From: AP-15 sp963703855
GTDB taxonomy: Bacteria; Pseudomonadota; Alphaproteobacteria; ATCC43930; CGMCC-115725
Direction: 5' to 3'
Assembly: GCA_963703855.1 (NCBI GenBank)
Contig: CAVPFW010000006.1
Coordinates: 36,963 to 100,962, forward strand
DNA length: 64,000 nt
A program made the translations under genes and the position numbers. This document shows, in pieces, positions 35,498 through 43,553 of the stretch; position 1 is the stretch's first letter; each line of letters begins with the position of its first letter. The notes under the pieces are model-generated. The model worked only from the letters and a program-made list of their open reading frames with translations, did not search any database and was not told where the DNA came from.

Positions 35498-36802
35498 TCA
35501 CGCCTCGCGCCGCCGGTCGAGCCGGATCGCCAAGGACAGCGCATGCGCGTCGAGCCCCTCGGCCTCGGCGAGGCGGATCGCCGCCGGGGCGAGAGCGGCA
35601 AGGCTCGCCGCGTCGCAGCGCACCAGCGAGGTGCGCTTCATAAAATCGAGGACGCCGAGACCGGAGGCGAACCGCGCGCTGCGCGCGGTCGGCAATACAT
35701 GGTTGGGGCCGGCGATGTAGTCGCCGATCGCCTCGGGAGTCCAGCGGCCGAGAAAGATCGCGCCGGCATGGTGCACCTGCTCGGCCAACCAGTCGGCCTC
35801 GTCGAGCGCCAGCTCGAGGTGCTCGGGGGCGATCCGGTCGATCAGCGGCGGCGCCTCGCCCCAATCGGCGATGATCAGGACAGCGCCGTTCGCCTCCCAG
35901 CTCGCCCGCGCGATCTGCGCCCGCGGCAGCCGCGCCAGCTGGGCCTCGACGGCGCCCTCGACCGCTGCGGCAAAATTGCTGTCGTCGGTGATCAGGATCG
36001 CCTGCGCTGCGCTGTCGTGCTCGGCCTGCGACAACAGATCGGCCGCGATCCATTGCGGGTCGTTGTTGCCGTCGGCGACGACCAGGATCTCCGAGGGCCC
36101 GGCAATCATGTCGATGCCGACCCGGCCGAAGACCCGCCGCTTGGCCGCCGCGACATAGGCGTTGCCCGGCCCGACGATCTTGTCGACCGGGCAAATCGTC
36201 GCCGTGCCGTAGGCGAGCGCCGCCACCGCCTGGGCTCCGCCGACCCGGTAGATTTCGTCGATGCCGAGCAGCCGGGCGGCGGCGAGGACCAGCGGGTTCA
36301 GCACCCCGCCCGGCGCCGGCACCGTCATGACCAGCCGCTCGACGCCGGCCACCCTGGCCGGGATCGCGTTCATCAGCACCGAGGACGGGTAGGCCGCAGT
36401 GCCGCCCGGGACATAGAGCCCGGCGGCGGCGACCGGGCGCCAGCGGGCGGCGAGCCGCACCCCGAGCGCATCGACATAATCGATCGCCACCGGCAATTGG
36501 CGGCGGTGAAAGCTCTCGATCCGCTCGGCCGCGAGCCGCAATGCCGCCACCGTCTCCGCGGGCGCTGCGGCGGCACCCTCGGCGATCTCGCGCGGCGACA
36601 GGCGCGGACCATGTGCGGCGAGGTCGAGCCCATCGAACCGGCGCGTGTAATCGACGAGCGCCGCATCGCCACGGTGCGCGACGTCGTCGACGATCGCCGC
36701 AACGACGGCATCGACATCGGCTGCGGTTTCGCGCTTTGCCTCGACGAGGCGCGCGAAGGCCGCCTCGAAACCGGGATCGCGGGTCGAGAGCCTGACCGGC
36801 AT
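35498..36802 (-). CDS. hisD: Histidinol dehydrogenase
   Basis: A 434-residue zinc enzyme that oxidises L-histidinol to L-histidine in two NAD+-dependent steps, the last steps of histidine synthesis. Full family features are present: ARWRPVAAAGLYVPGGTAAY, FGRVGIDMIAGPSEILVVAD, LSQAEHDSAAQAILITDD, IAPEHLELALDEADWLA and GPNHVLPTARSARFASGL, giving the catalytic Glu/His pair and zinc ligands. The start has GGGGAGGCGCTG upstream. It is downstream of hisG across a hairpin repeat. Confidence 0.97.
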   Translation of the reverse strand: MPVRLSTRDPGFEAAFARLVEAKRETAADVDAVVAAIVDDVAHRGDAALVDYTRRFDGLDLAAHGPRLSPREIAEGAAAAPAETVAALRLAAERIESFHRRQLPVAIDYVDALGVRLAARWRPVAAAGLYVPGGTAAYPSSVLMNAIPARVAGVERLVMTVPAPGGVLNPLVLAAARLLGIDEIYRVGGAQAVAALAYGTATICPVDKIVGPGNAYVAAAKRRVFGRVGIDMIAGPSEILVVADGNNDPQWIAADLLSQAEHDSAAQAILITDDSNFAAAVEGAVEAQLARLPRAQIARASWEANGAVLIIADWGEAPPLIDRIAPEHLELALDEADWLAEQVHHAGAIFLGRWTPEAIGDYIAGPNHVLPTARSARFASGLGVLDFMKRTSLVRCDAASLAALAPAAIRLAEAEGLDAHALSLAIRLDRRREA

Positions 36803-36947
36803 CAGCGCCTCCCCTCACCCACCCCTCCCCCACCTGTTCCTTCCCCCGCACGCGGGGGAGGGTCAGAATGGGGGCTGGGTCCGCCCTCTCCCGCACTGCG
36901 GGAGAGGGCGCTGAGCAGAGCAAAACGGGTGAGGGTGCGCCGAGAAC
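36803..36947. repeat. GC-rich hairpin repeats between hisG and hisD
   Basis: Two inverted repeats lie side by side: CCCCCGCACGCGGGGG and CCCTCTCCCGC-ACT-GCGGGAGAGGG. They could form stable RNA hairpins in the his transcript and are of the same family as the insert in the RNase gene. There is no T run, so they are not classic terminators. Confidence 0.75.
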
Positions 36948-37638
36948 TCATCTCGTACCCGCGGAAAATTGCGGCTCGCCGACCGCGGCGCGGAAGCGCT
37001 CGACCCAGCCGCCGACCTCTTCGGGCCGGGTCTTCAGCGCCGGGCGATTGACGATCAGCCGCGAGCTGACATCCGCGATGCGCTCGATCTCGACCAAGCC
37101 GTTGGCCTTCAGGGTGGCGCCGGTCTGGACCAGGTCGACGATGTGTCGGCACAGCCCGAGGCGGGGGGCGAGCTCGACCGCGCCGTTGAGCTTGATGCAT
37201 TCCGCCTGGACCCCGCGCCCGCCAAAATGGCGGCGGGTGATCTCGGGGTATTTGGTCGCGACCCGCACATGGCTCGAGCGGCGGCCGTCCTCGCGCGCGA
37301 CCCAATCGGCGGTCGCCGCCACGGCGATATGGCAATGCCCGACATCGAGATCGAGCGGCGCATAGATCTCGGAATAGTCGAACTCCATCAGCACGTCGTT
37401 GCCGGCAACCCCGAGCTGAGCCGCGCCAAAGGCGACAAAGGTCGCGACGTCGAAGCTGCGCACCCGGATCAGGTCAAGCCTGGGGTCGCTGGTCGCAAAG
37501 CGCAGGCCGCCGCGACGCCGGATCCTCGAAGGCGGGCTCGGGCTCGACCCCCATCCGGCGCAGCAGCGGCATCACCTCGGCCAGAATGCGACCGTTGGGC
37601 AGGGCCATGATCAGGCGATCTTCAGCCGCGACGGTCAC
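36948..37638 (-). pseudogene. hisG: ATP phosphoribosyltransferase (short form), frameshifted
   Basis: The first enzyme of histidine synthesis, split between two frames. The 5' part reads LIMALPNGRILAEVMPLLRR and MGVEPEPAFEDPASR. The 3' part continues in another frame with GLRFATSDPRLDLIRVRSFD, FVAFGAAQLGVAGNDVLMEF and VQTGATLKANGLVEIERI. One extra base at about 37505-37513 explains the break. Joined, it would be about 229 residues, the short HisG form that needs HisZ; no hisZ is in the window. The GTG start overlaps the DUF2948 stop. Because hisD is intact, an assembly error is as likely as true loss. Confidence 0.88.
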
Positions 37639-38105
37639 CCGGGCTCCTCCGCATCGTGGCGCGGATGCCAGGGCGTCGGCCAGGGCTCGCCCAAATCCTT
37701 GGCACGGCACAGGATGCGCACGACCTCCAGCCGGATCGCCGCGGCGCCCGAGAATTCGAGCTGAATTGCTTCCCCGCCGGCGCCGTCCGCCTTCGGGCGG
37801 ATCGCCAGCAGCGCGAGGATTCTGCCGTCGTCGCCGCGGCGAAAGCCGCGATAGGACACCGCCGTGACGGCGCTGAACGTGACCGCGCACAAAACCCGCT
37901 CGTGCCCGGCCTCGCCCGGCATCGGACCCAGCCCGCTCTCCCAGCGAAAGCGGTTGGCGATGAACACGAAGATCTGCTCGTCGCGAACAAAGGCGAGGTC
38001 GCGGACCGGAACCAGCGCATCCTGCAGGCAGGCCGACAGCACGGCCAGATCGTCGGCGTCCTCGGCCCGCAGCTTCAGCGCGGCGCCGCCTTGGTCAGGC
38101 ATCAT
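37635..38105 (-). CDS. DUF2948 family protein
   Basis: A 156-residue protein matching the alphaproteobacterial DUF2948 pattern: LKLRAEDADDLAVLSACLQD at the start, LVPVRDLAFVRDEQIFVFIA, NRFRWE, and AIRLEVVRILCRAKDLGEPW at the end. Its function is unknown. It starts inside the last codons of murA and its stop overlaps the hisG start, so all three are coupled. This gene order is common in the class. Confidence 0.9.
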   Translation of the reverse strand: MMPDQGGAALKLRAEDADDLAVLSACLQDALVPVRDLAFVRDEQIFVFIANRFRWESGLGPMPGEAGHERVLCAVTFSAVTAVSYRGFRRGDDGRILALLAIRPKADGAGGEAIQLEFSGAAAIRLEVVRILCRAKDLGEPWPTPWHPRHDAEEPG

Positions 38106-39378
38106 CACGCAGCCTCTCGATCCGGGCGCCGCAGGCCGCGAGCTTTTCCTCGAGCCGCTCATAGCCGCGATCGAGGTGATAGACCCGGGTGATTACGGTC
38201 TCGCCCTGCGCCGCGAGACCGGCCACGACCAGCGAGACCGAGGCGCGCAGATCGGTCGCCATCACCGGCGCCCCCATCAGCCGCTTCACGCCGCGCACCT
38301 TGGCGACCGCGCCCTGAACCGCGATGTCGGCGCCCATGCGGGCCAGCTCGGGGACGTGCATGAAGCGGTTCTCGAAGATCGTCTCGGTGATCGTCGACAC
38401 CCCCTCGGCGATCGCCATCAGCGCCATCACCTGGGCCTGCAGGTCAGTCGGGAAGCCCGGATGGGGCGCGGTGGTCACGTCGACGCCGACGACGCTGGCG
38501 TTGCGCCGCCGTACCGCGAGCCCGTCCGCCGTCGGCGACACGGCAATGCCGGCGCCGTCGAGAGCGCTCGCGAGCGCCGCGACGAGGTCGAGCCGAGTGC
38601 CGGTCAGCCGTACCTCTCCTGCGGTCGCCGCCGCCGCCATCATGTAGGTGCCGGTCTCGATCCGGTCGGGCAGAATGCGATGGGCGGCGCCGTGCAGCCG
38701 GCCGACCCCAACGATCCTCAGGGTGTCGCTGCCGATCCCGTTGATAACGGCGCCCATCGCCTGCAGGCAGACGGCGAGATCGCCGATCTCGGGCTCGCGC
38801 GCGGCGTTGACCAGCACCGTCTCGCCTTCGGCCAATGCCGCCGCCATCATCAGATTCTCGGTGGCCCCGACCGATACCGACGGAAAGACGATCTCGGCGC
38901 CGTGCAGCCCCTTGGGCGCACGCGCGTCGACATAGCCCTCGCGCAATTCGATCTCGGCGCCGAGCTGCCGCAGCCCCTTGACGTGCAGATCGATCGGCCG
39001 CGTGCCGATGGCGCAGCCGCCGGGCAAGGACACGCGCGCCCGCCCGCAGCGCGCCAGCAGCGGCCCCAGAACCAGCACCGAGGCGCGCATCTTGCGGACC
39101 AGGTCGTAGGGCGCGGTGATCGAGGTGATGTGCGCCGCCGACAGATCGAGCCGGCGCCCGTTGGTCTCGCCCGACTCGGGCATCGCGACGGCTGTCCCGT
39201 GCTGGACCAGCAGGTTGGCCATGGTCGCGATGTCGGCAAGGTCGGGGACGTTTTCGAGGGTCAGGGTCTCGGCGGTCAACAGGCTAGCCGCCATCAGCGG
39301 CAGGGCCGCGTTCTTGGCGCCGCCGATTGCTATCACCCCGTCGAGCGGCACGCCGCCCCTGATGCGGATCCTGTCCAT
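38095..39378 (-). CDS. murA: UDP-N-acetylglucosamine 1-carboxyvinyltransferase
   Basis: A 427-residue enzyme that adds enolpyruvate to UDP-GlcNAc, the first committed step of peptidoglycan synthesis. It has the opening IRIRGGVPLDGVIAIGGAKN with its catalytic Lys, and the active-site Cys (C122) in RVSLPGGCAIGTRPIDLHVK; fosfomycin alkylates this residue. Further matches are PHPGFPTDLQAQVMALMAIA and FENRFMHVPELARMGADI. The ATG with GGAGAG upstream is chosen over one 6 codons earlier. Confidence 0.97.
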   Translation of the reverse strand: MDRIRIRGGVPLDGVIAIGGAKNAALPLMAASLLTAETLTLENVPDLADIATMANLLVQHGTAVAMPESGETNGRRLDLSAAHITSITAPYDLVRKMRASVLVLGPLLARCGRARVSLPGGCAIGTRPIDLHVKGLRQLGAEIELREGYVDARAPKGLHGAEIVFPSVSVGATENLMMAAALAEGETVLVNAAREPEIGDLAVCLQAMGAVINGIGSDTLRIVGVGRLHGAAHRILPDRIETGTYMMAAAATAGEVRLTGTRLDLVAALASALDGAGIAVSPTADGLAVRRRNASVVGVDVTTAPHPGFPTDLQAQVMALMAIAEGVSTITETIFENRFMHVPELARMGADIAVQGAVAKVRGVKRLMGAPVMATDLRASVSLVVAGLAAQGETVITRVYHLDRGYERLEEKLAACGARIERLRDDA

Positions 39379-39435
39379 TCTTTCGGCTCTCCGCACCGCC
39401 GGCCGGCCCGGCGGTCCTGGGGCGGCAGCGGGCCG

Positions 39436-39654
39436 TCAATCGGCGGTCGTTCCGCCGTGGCGGCTGGTTTTACCGGAGAGCGGCGCGCCGCTCAAGCCGC
39501 GGCGGGGATCGGCCGGTGTGGCCCCATGCCCGCCGCGTGCACGCGCCTGCTCCTTGCGCCGGCGCAGATTATCGCGCAAGGCCTCGGCCAGGCGCTCGTC
39601 GCGCGCCTTGCGTTCCGCCTGCTTTCGCGCAGAAAGATCCGAAGCCGGGCTCAT
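39436..39654 (-). CDS. Small basic hypothetical protein
   Basis: A 72-residue, very basic protein with a predicted helix SARKQAERKARDERLAEALR followed by DNLRRRKEQARAR and a disordered tail. Similar short Arg/Lys-rich proteins are often encoded just upstream of murA in alphaproteobacteria, which supports it being real. It could bind nucleic acid, but there is no specific evidence. Confidence 0.55.
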   Translation of the reverse strand: MSPASDLSARKQAERKARDERLAEALRDNLRRRKEQARARGGHGATPADPRRGLSGAPLSGKTSRHGGTTAD

Positions 39655-39705
39655 TCGCCGATGCAACGGGCGATCAATGCCGCTGTCAAGACCACATCGC
39701 GCGCA

Positions 39706-39933
39706 TCACGCGTCGACTCGCAGGGTCAGGTGAGCCGCGAGGATCACCGCCACGGCCTGCTTGGCGGCGTATTCGGCGGCTTGCTCGGGATGCGCGTGGC
39801 GCCACGCCGCGACCCCGGCACGATAGCACTCGACCGAAGGCCGCCCATGGTTCCGCGCCGTCTCAAACGCCCTCAGCACCGCTTCGGCGGTCGCTTTGCT
39901 CGTCGGAGGGGCAATCGGCGAGCGACGATCCAT
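39706..39933 (-). CDS. Small conserved hypothetical protein
   Basis: A 75-residue protein beginning MDRRSPIAPPTSKATAEAVL and ending with a helix EQAAEYAAKQAVAVILAAHL. An AGGA motif precedes the ATG. The helical pattern and composition look coding, but I recognise no family. It lies between the small basic gene and tRNA-Thr. Confidence 0.5.
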   Translation of the reverse strand: MDRRSPIAPPTSKATAEAVLRAFETARNHGRPSVECYRAGVAAWRHAHPEQAAEYAAKQAVAVILAAHLTLRVDA

Positions 39934-40098
39934 GGCATCCTTTCCTTTATCGGCAGGCGCGGCGCCGGCTCCATCCCGAGACGCCTTAAAGCTTCGCAAA
40001 CGCTGCCGCCCCGGCGCGGTTCCACCCCCCTCGCCTTGCCAATCCGCGGCGGGTCGTGTATCTCTCGGGCCTCGCGCGGGACGGGTTTCGGGCGGCGC

Positions 40099-40173
40099 GC
40101 TGCCGTAGCTCAGTGGTAGAGCACCCCCTTGGTAAGGGGGAGGTCGTAAGTTCAATCCTTACCGGCAGCACCA
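40099..40173 (+). tRNA. tRNA-Thr (anticodon GGT)
   Basis: A full cloverleaf: acceptor GCTGCCG pairs with CGGCAGC. The D-arm contains AGCTCAGTGGTAGAGC, the anticodon stem CCCCC/GGGGG encloses TTGGTAA with anticodon GGT, and the T-arm has GTAAG-TTCAATC-CTTAC. The CCA end is encoded. tRNA genes are frequent integration sites, but no integrase lies next to it here. Confidence 0.96.
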
Positions 40174-40450
40174 GCTCCATGATGCCCGCCGCAGATCCGC
40201 GATCTTGCGCCCATTAGCGACCAACGAACCAGCCCGATCGATCTCGCCCCGATCGGCGGAGCCCTGCAAAGACCGACGACCGGTCTCTCCGCGGCGCGAT
40301 GAGATACGGGTGCAGACGGCGATGATCTTGCGCCAGGACGCGGCTATCGGGGGCCAGGACCCCGACCCTCAACGCGGTGCTCGGGCAGCTCCGCGCAATG
40401 GTTGCCCCGCGCCAACGGGGCATTAAATCACCCGCGCCACGGAGAGGCTG
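40174..40450. other. Intergenic region after tRNA-Thr
   Basis: About 280 bp without a supported gene. No copy of the tRNA 3' end, no inverted repeat and no terminator with a T run is visible. The last 20 bp hold GGAGAGG, the ribosome site of the racemase gene. Confidence 0.35.
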
Positions 40451-41137
40451 ATGGCGGACCGCATCCTGGTGATCAACCCGAACTCGACCGTGGCCGTCAC
40501 CCACGCGATCGACGCGGCGATGGCGCCGCTGCGCTTTTCCGGCGGTCCCGAGATCCGCTGTGTGACCCTCGAAGACGGCCCACCCGCCGTCGAAAGCCAG
40601 CTCGAGGCGGATCAGGTCGTCCTGCCGCTGTGCCGGGTGGTTCGCGAGCACGACGGCGAGGCCGCCGCCTTTGTCATCGCCTGCTTCAGCGATCCCGGCC
40701 TGTTCGCGGCTCGCGAGAGCACGGCGAAGCCGGTCCTGGGCATCGCCGAATGCGGCATCCTGACGGCGCTGACCCTTGGCCAGCGCTTTGGCGTGATCTC
40801 GATCCTGGCGCGTTCGGTCGCCCGCCATCTGCGCTATGTCGGGGCCATGGGCGTGGCGCCGCGCCTGGCCGGCGATCTGCCGGTCGGCCTCGGGGTGGCC
40901 GAGCTCGCCGACCGGAACACCGCATTGTCGCGGATGATCGATGTCGGCCGCACCCTGCGCGACCGGCACGGGGCCGACGTGCTGGTCATGGGATGCTCGG
41001 GCATGGCGCGCTATCGCGCCGATCTCGAAGAAGCGGTGCAGATCCCGGTGGTCGAGCCGACCCAGGCGGCGGTCACGATGGCGATCGGCCGCGTCCGCCT
41101 CGGCTGGGGCCGGCCCGCCCGAAAGGCTCCGTGCTGA
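40451..41137 (+). CDS. Aspartate/glutamate/hydantoin racemase family protein
   Basis: A 228-residue cofactor-independent racemase. It opens RILVINPNSTVAVTHAIDAA, typical of hydantoin racemase and related proteins. The two catalytic cysteines are in FVIACFSDPGLFAARE and VLVMGCSGMARYRADLE, and VVEPTQAAVTMAIG closes the fold. The substrate could be hydantoins, aspartate or a related acid. Its 3' end overlaps the thioesterase gene convergently by 65 bp. Confidence 0.87.
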   Translation: MADRILVINPNSTVAVTHAIDAAMAPLRFSGGPEIRCVTLEDGPPAVESQLEADQVVLPLCRVVREHDGEAAAFVIACFSDPGLFAARESTAKPVLGIAECGILTALTLGQRFGVISILARSVARHLRYVGAMGVAPRLAGDLPVGLGVAELADRNTALSRMIDVGRTLRDRHGADVLVMGCSGMARYRADLEEAVQIPVVEPTQAAVTMAIGRVRLGWGRPARKAPC

Positions 41138-41627
41138 CGGCAGCAGCGACGGCTCTCGCCGAACCCCGCCCCCGGCCCACCGGCGCGGGCAGCTCGCGCG
41201 GCCGGCCGTCGCCGTCGACCGCGACAAAGGTGAATTCGGCCTCGGTCACCTTGACCCGCTCGCCGTGGCCTTGGCGCAACACCCAGACCTCGACATCGAG
41301 GGTGATCGAGGTGCGCCCGGTGCATTTCACATCGGTGTAGCAGCATACGGTGTCGCCGACATGGACCGGCGCCAGAAACGCGATGTTCGAGACCGCGACG
41401 GTGACCACCCGGCCGCCGGCAAAGGGCGTCGCCGACATTTTTCCGGCGCTGTCCATCAGCGCCATGATCCAGCCGCCGAAGATGTCCCCCCGGGGATTGC
41501 TGTCAGCCGGCATCGCCAAAATGCGCAGCGCCAGATCGCCCTTTGGCCCCGTCGAATTTGGCCTGGTCGAATTTGGCCTGGTCGAATTCGGCCTGGTCGA
41601 ATTCGGTTGCCGTTCCCTGTCACGCAT
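41073..41627 (-). CDS. Acyl-CoA thioesterase (YciA-like hotdog fold)
   Basis: A 184-residue thioesterase that hydrolyses acyl-CoA esters. The core has LALRILAMPADSNPRGDIFG, GWIMALMDSAG with the catalytic Asp, VAVSNIAFLAPVHVGDTVCC and VKVTEAEFTFVAVDGDG. Before the core lies a short repetitive leader made of four PNST(R/G) units from a 15-bp DNA repeat, which is not part of the usual fold. The start MRDRERQ has GGGAGA upstream. Confidence 0.88.
   Translation of the reverse strand: MRDRERQPNSTRPNSTRPNSTRPNSTGPKGDLALRILAMPADSNPRGDIFGGWIMALMDSAGKMSATPFAGGRVVTVAVSNIAFLAPVHVGDTVCCYTDVKCTGRTSITLDVEVWVLRQGHGERVKVTEAEFTFVAVDGDGRPRELPAPVGRGRGSARAVAAAVSTEPFGRAGPSRGGRGRSPS
41551..41610. repeat. Four tandem 15-bp repeats in the thioesterase N terminus
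   Basis: GTCGAATTTGGCCTG occurs twice exactly, then as GTCGAATTCGGCCTG and GTCGAATTCGGTTGC. The unit is a multiple of three, so copy number can change without breaking the frame. Confidence 0.9.
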
Positions 41628-41876
41628 TGCTGCATCTCCCAAGACCACAGGCCCCGGACGGCGCGCTCGGCGGCCTCGGCGCGGCATGTTGCGTTGCAGC
41701 ATATTGCTGTCAATGGGGCTGATTTAAGGCCGTCTTTTCATGTTGCATTGCGAGAAACACGAGCCAATGCAGCGGGCCGCCCAGCCGGCTTCGGCCAGGG
41801 CCGATCATCACCGTCCTCGGGTTGACCTTGCGCGCAACGTGGTCCTACCATCGCGCTTTCGAGCAGGAGTGCCGCA

Positions 41877-42740
41877 ATGGCCGAAACACCTCGCCTCAAC
41901 GGCGTGATCCGGGCACTGGAAGCGGGCCAGCCCGCCTTCGTCACCTTTTCGCCGGCGGAGATCACCGTGGCTCAGGCGGTGGGCGCCGCCCCCTATGACG
42001 GCGTCGTCTTCGAAATGGAGCACCGCGCCTACGACATCCGCGCCCTGCGCGACTGTCTGCAATACATGCTCGACCGCCGGCAGATCGTGCGCAGCGCCAG
42101 CCTGGCGCCGGCGGTGACGCCGTTCGTGCGGATTCCGCCCAATGGCGGCGAAACCAGCCAATGGGTCGCCAAGCAGGTGCTCGACCACGGCGTCTACGGC
42201 ATCGTGTGGCCGCATGTCAGCACCGTCGACGAGGCGCGCAACGCGGTCACCGCGTGCCGCTATCCGCGCCCGCGCACGGCCGCCCATTACGAGCCCGCCG
42301 GCCAGCGCGGCGACGCTCCGGCCGCCGCAGCGCGCTATTGGGGGCTCTCGCCGCAGGAATATTATGATCGCGCCGATGTCTGGCCGCTCAATCCCCAGGG
42401 CGAGATCCTGGTGGCGGTCATGTGCGAGGAGGTGCGGGCGATCCGCAATCTGCCGAAGATGCTGGAAGAGGTGCCCGGCATCGGCGTCGTGATCATCGGC
42501 GAGGGCGATCTGTCGCAGGATCTCGGCTATCCGCGACAATACGACCACCCGACCGTGGCCTCCGCCATCGACGAAATTCTCGCGATCTGCAAACAGCACA
42601 ACGTCCCGTGCGGCCACCCGCATGTCGACGCCAGGAATATCGAGGCGCTGCTCGAAAAGGGGTTCCGCTATCTGATGCCGGCCCCGGTCTATACCTATGC
42701 GGCGCTCGATCTCGGCCGTAAGGCGTCGGGCCGGGCCTAG
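41877..42740 (+). CDS. HpcH/HpaI aldolase/citrate lyase family protein
   Basis: A 287-residue (beta/alpha)8 class II-type aldolase that would cleave or form C-C bonds in 2-oxo acids. It shows AAPYDGVVFEMEHRAYDIRA, TPFVRIPPNGGETSQWVAKQ, LDHGVYGIVWPHVSTVDEAR with the metal-side residues, and VAVMCEEVRAIRNL with the Glu ligand. It has longer inserts than HpaI (PRPRTAAHYEPAGQRG). It ends 4 bp inside the convergent SDR gene. Confidence 0.87.
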   Translation: MAETPRLNGVIRALEAGQPAFVTFSPAEITVAQAVGAAPYDGVVFEMEHRAYDIRALRDCLQYMLDRRQIVRSASLAPAVTPFVRIPPNGGETSQWVAKQVLDHGVYGIVWPHVSTVDEARNAVTACRYPRPRTAAHYEPAGQRGDAPAAAARYWGLSPQEYYDRADVWPLNPQGEILVAVMCEEVRAIRNLPKMLEEVPGIGVVIIGEGDLSQDLGYPRQYDHPTVASAIDEILAICKQHNVPCGHPHVDARNIEALLEKGFRYLMPAPVYTYAALDLGRKASGRA

Positions 42741-43450
42741 AACGTCGTCCGCGTCGGTGCCACGACGAGGTCGCGGATGCAGATGCTCTGCGGCTGCTTC
42801 CAACAGAAGAGGACGATCTCGGCCAGTTGCTCGGCGGTCATGAAATCGGGGTTGCCGAGCGCCGCGCGGTACTCGTCGAAGGTGATGCGCATGCCGAGGT
42901 GGATGTTGGTGCGGACATAGCCGGGAGCGATGTTGATGACCCGGACCCCGTTTCTTGACTGGGCCTCGCGCAGGGATTCGGAGAAGGCGCGGACCGCGTA
43001 TTTGCCGGCGGTATAGGCGAGCGCCACCGGCGCAGTCTTGCGGTCGCTGACCGAGCTGATGTTGATGATCGTGCCCGATTTGCGCGCGGCCATGCCGCCG
43101 AGCACGGCCTTGGTGCAGTTCAGCACGCCGACCAGGTTCGTATCGATTTCGCGCTTGTAGGCCTCCGGTTCGACCTCGCCGAATTCCCGCGCATCGGCGG
43201 TGCCGGCGCTGTTGACCAGGCATTCGACCGGCCCGTAAAGCGCCTCGGCCGCAGCGACGGCGGTTGCGATCGCGGCATGGTCGGCGACGTCGGCCTGCCG
43301 CCAGACGACCGCATGCTGAGCCAATTCGACCATCGGACGGATGTTGCGGGAAATCAGCAGCAGCGGGTTTCCCTCGCGCGCGAAAGCGAGCGCCAGCGCC
43401 TTGCCGATGCCGGAGCTGGCGCCGGTGACCATGACCAGGTTTTGCGGCAC
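42737..43450 (-). CDS. Short-chain dehydrogenase/reductase
   Basis: A 237-residue classical SDR. The cofactor motif is VMVTGASSGIGKALALAFAR, with CLVNSAG (N-S-A-G in place of N-N-A-G), IINISSVSDRKTAPVALAYT with catalytic Ser, and AYTAGKYAVRAFSESL with the Tyr/Lys pair (Y-x3-K). It closely resembles 3-hydroxy acid/serine dehydrogenases such as YdfG. The GTG start has GGGAGAAATGAA upstream. Confidence 0.93.
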   Translation of the reverse strand: MPQNLVMVTGASSGIGKALALAFAREGNPLLLISRNIRPMVELAQHAVVWRQADVADHAAIATAVAAAEALYGPVECLVNSAGTADAREFGEVEPEAYKREIDTNLVGVLNCTKAVLGGMAARKSGTIINISSVSDRKTAPVALAYTAGKYAVRAFSESLREAQSRNGVRVINIAPGYVRTNIHLGMRITFDEYRAALGNPDFMTAEQLAEIVLFCWKQPQSICIRDLVVAPTRTTF

Positions 43451-43553
43451 TTCATTTCTCCCGATTGGCAGAAAGCCCGCGACGCCCGCTTGACCTCGGC
43501 GCTGCCGGCCATGACGATGCGGGCGGAACCGTCCTCAGCGAAAGAGGCTCGTC

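Noticed and set aside
36815..36920. Hairpins between hisG and hisD as intrinsic terminators
   Set aside because: No following T run, and the same palindromes occur inside a coding region, so they fit a dispersed repeat better.
37864..40119. A 751-residue plus-strand frame opposite murA and DUF2948
   Set aside because: The product is rich in His, Gln, Arg and Asp with no fold signature, and the opposite strand encodes clear MurA.
40099..40450. tRNA-Thr as the attachment site of an integrated element
   Set aside because: No integrase nearby and no second copy of the tRNA 3' end was seen.
41551..41610. Regular short repeats that might suggest a CRISPR array
   Set aside because: The units are 15 bp, contiguous without spacers, and lie in frame in a coding region; no cas genes are present.
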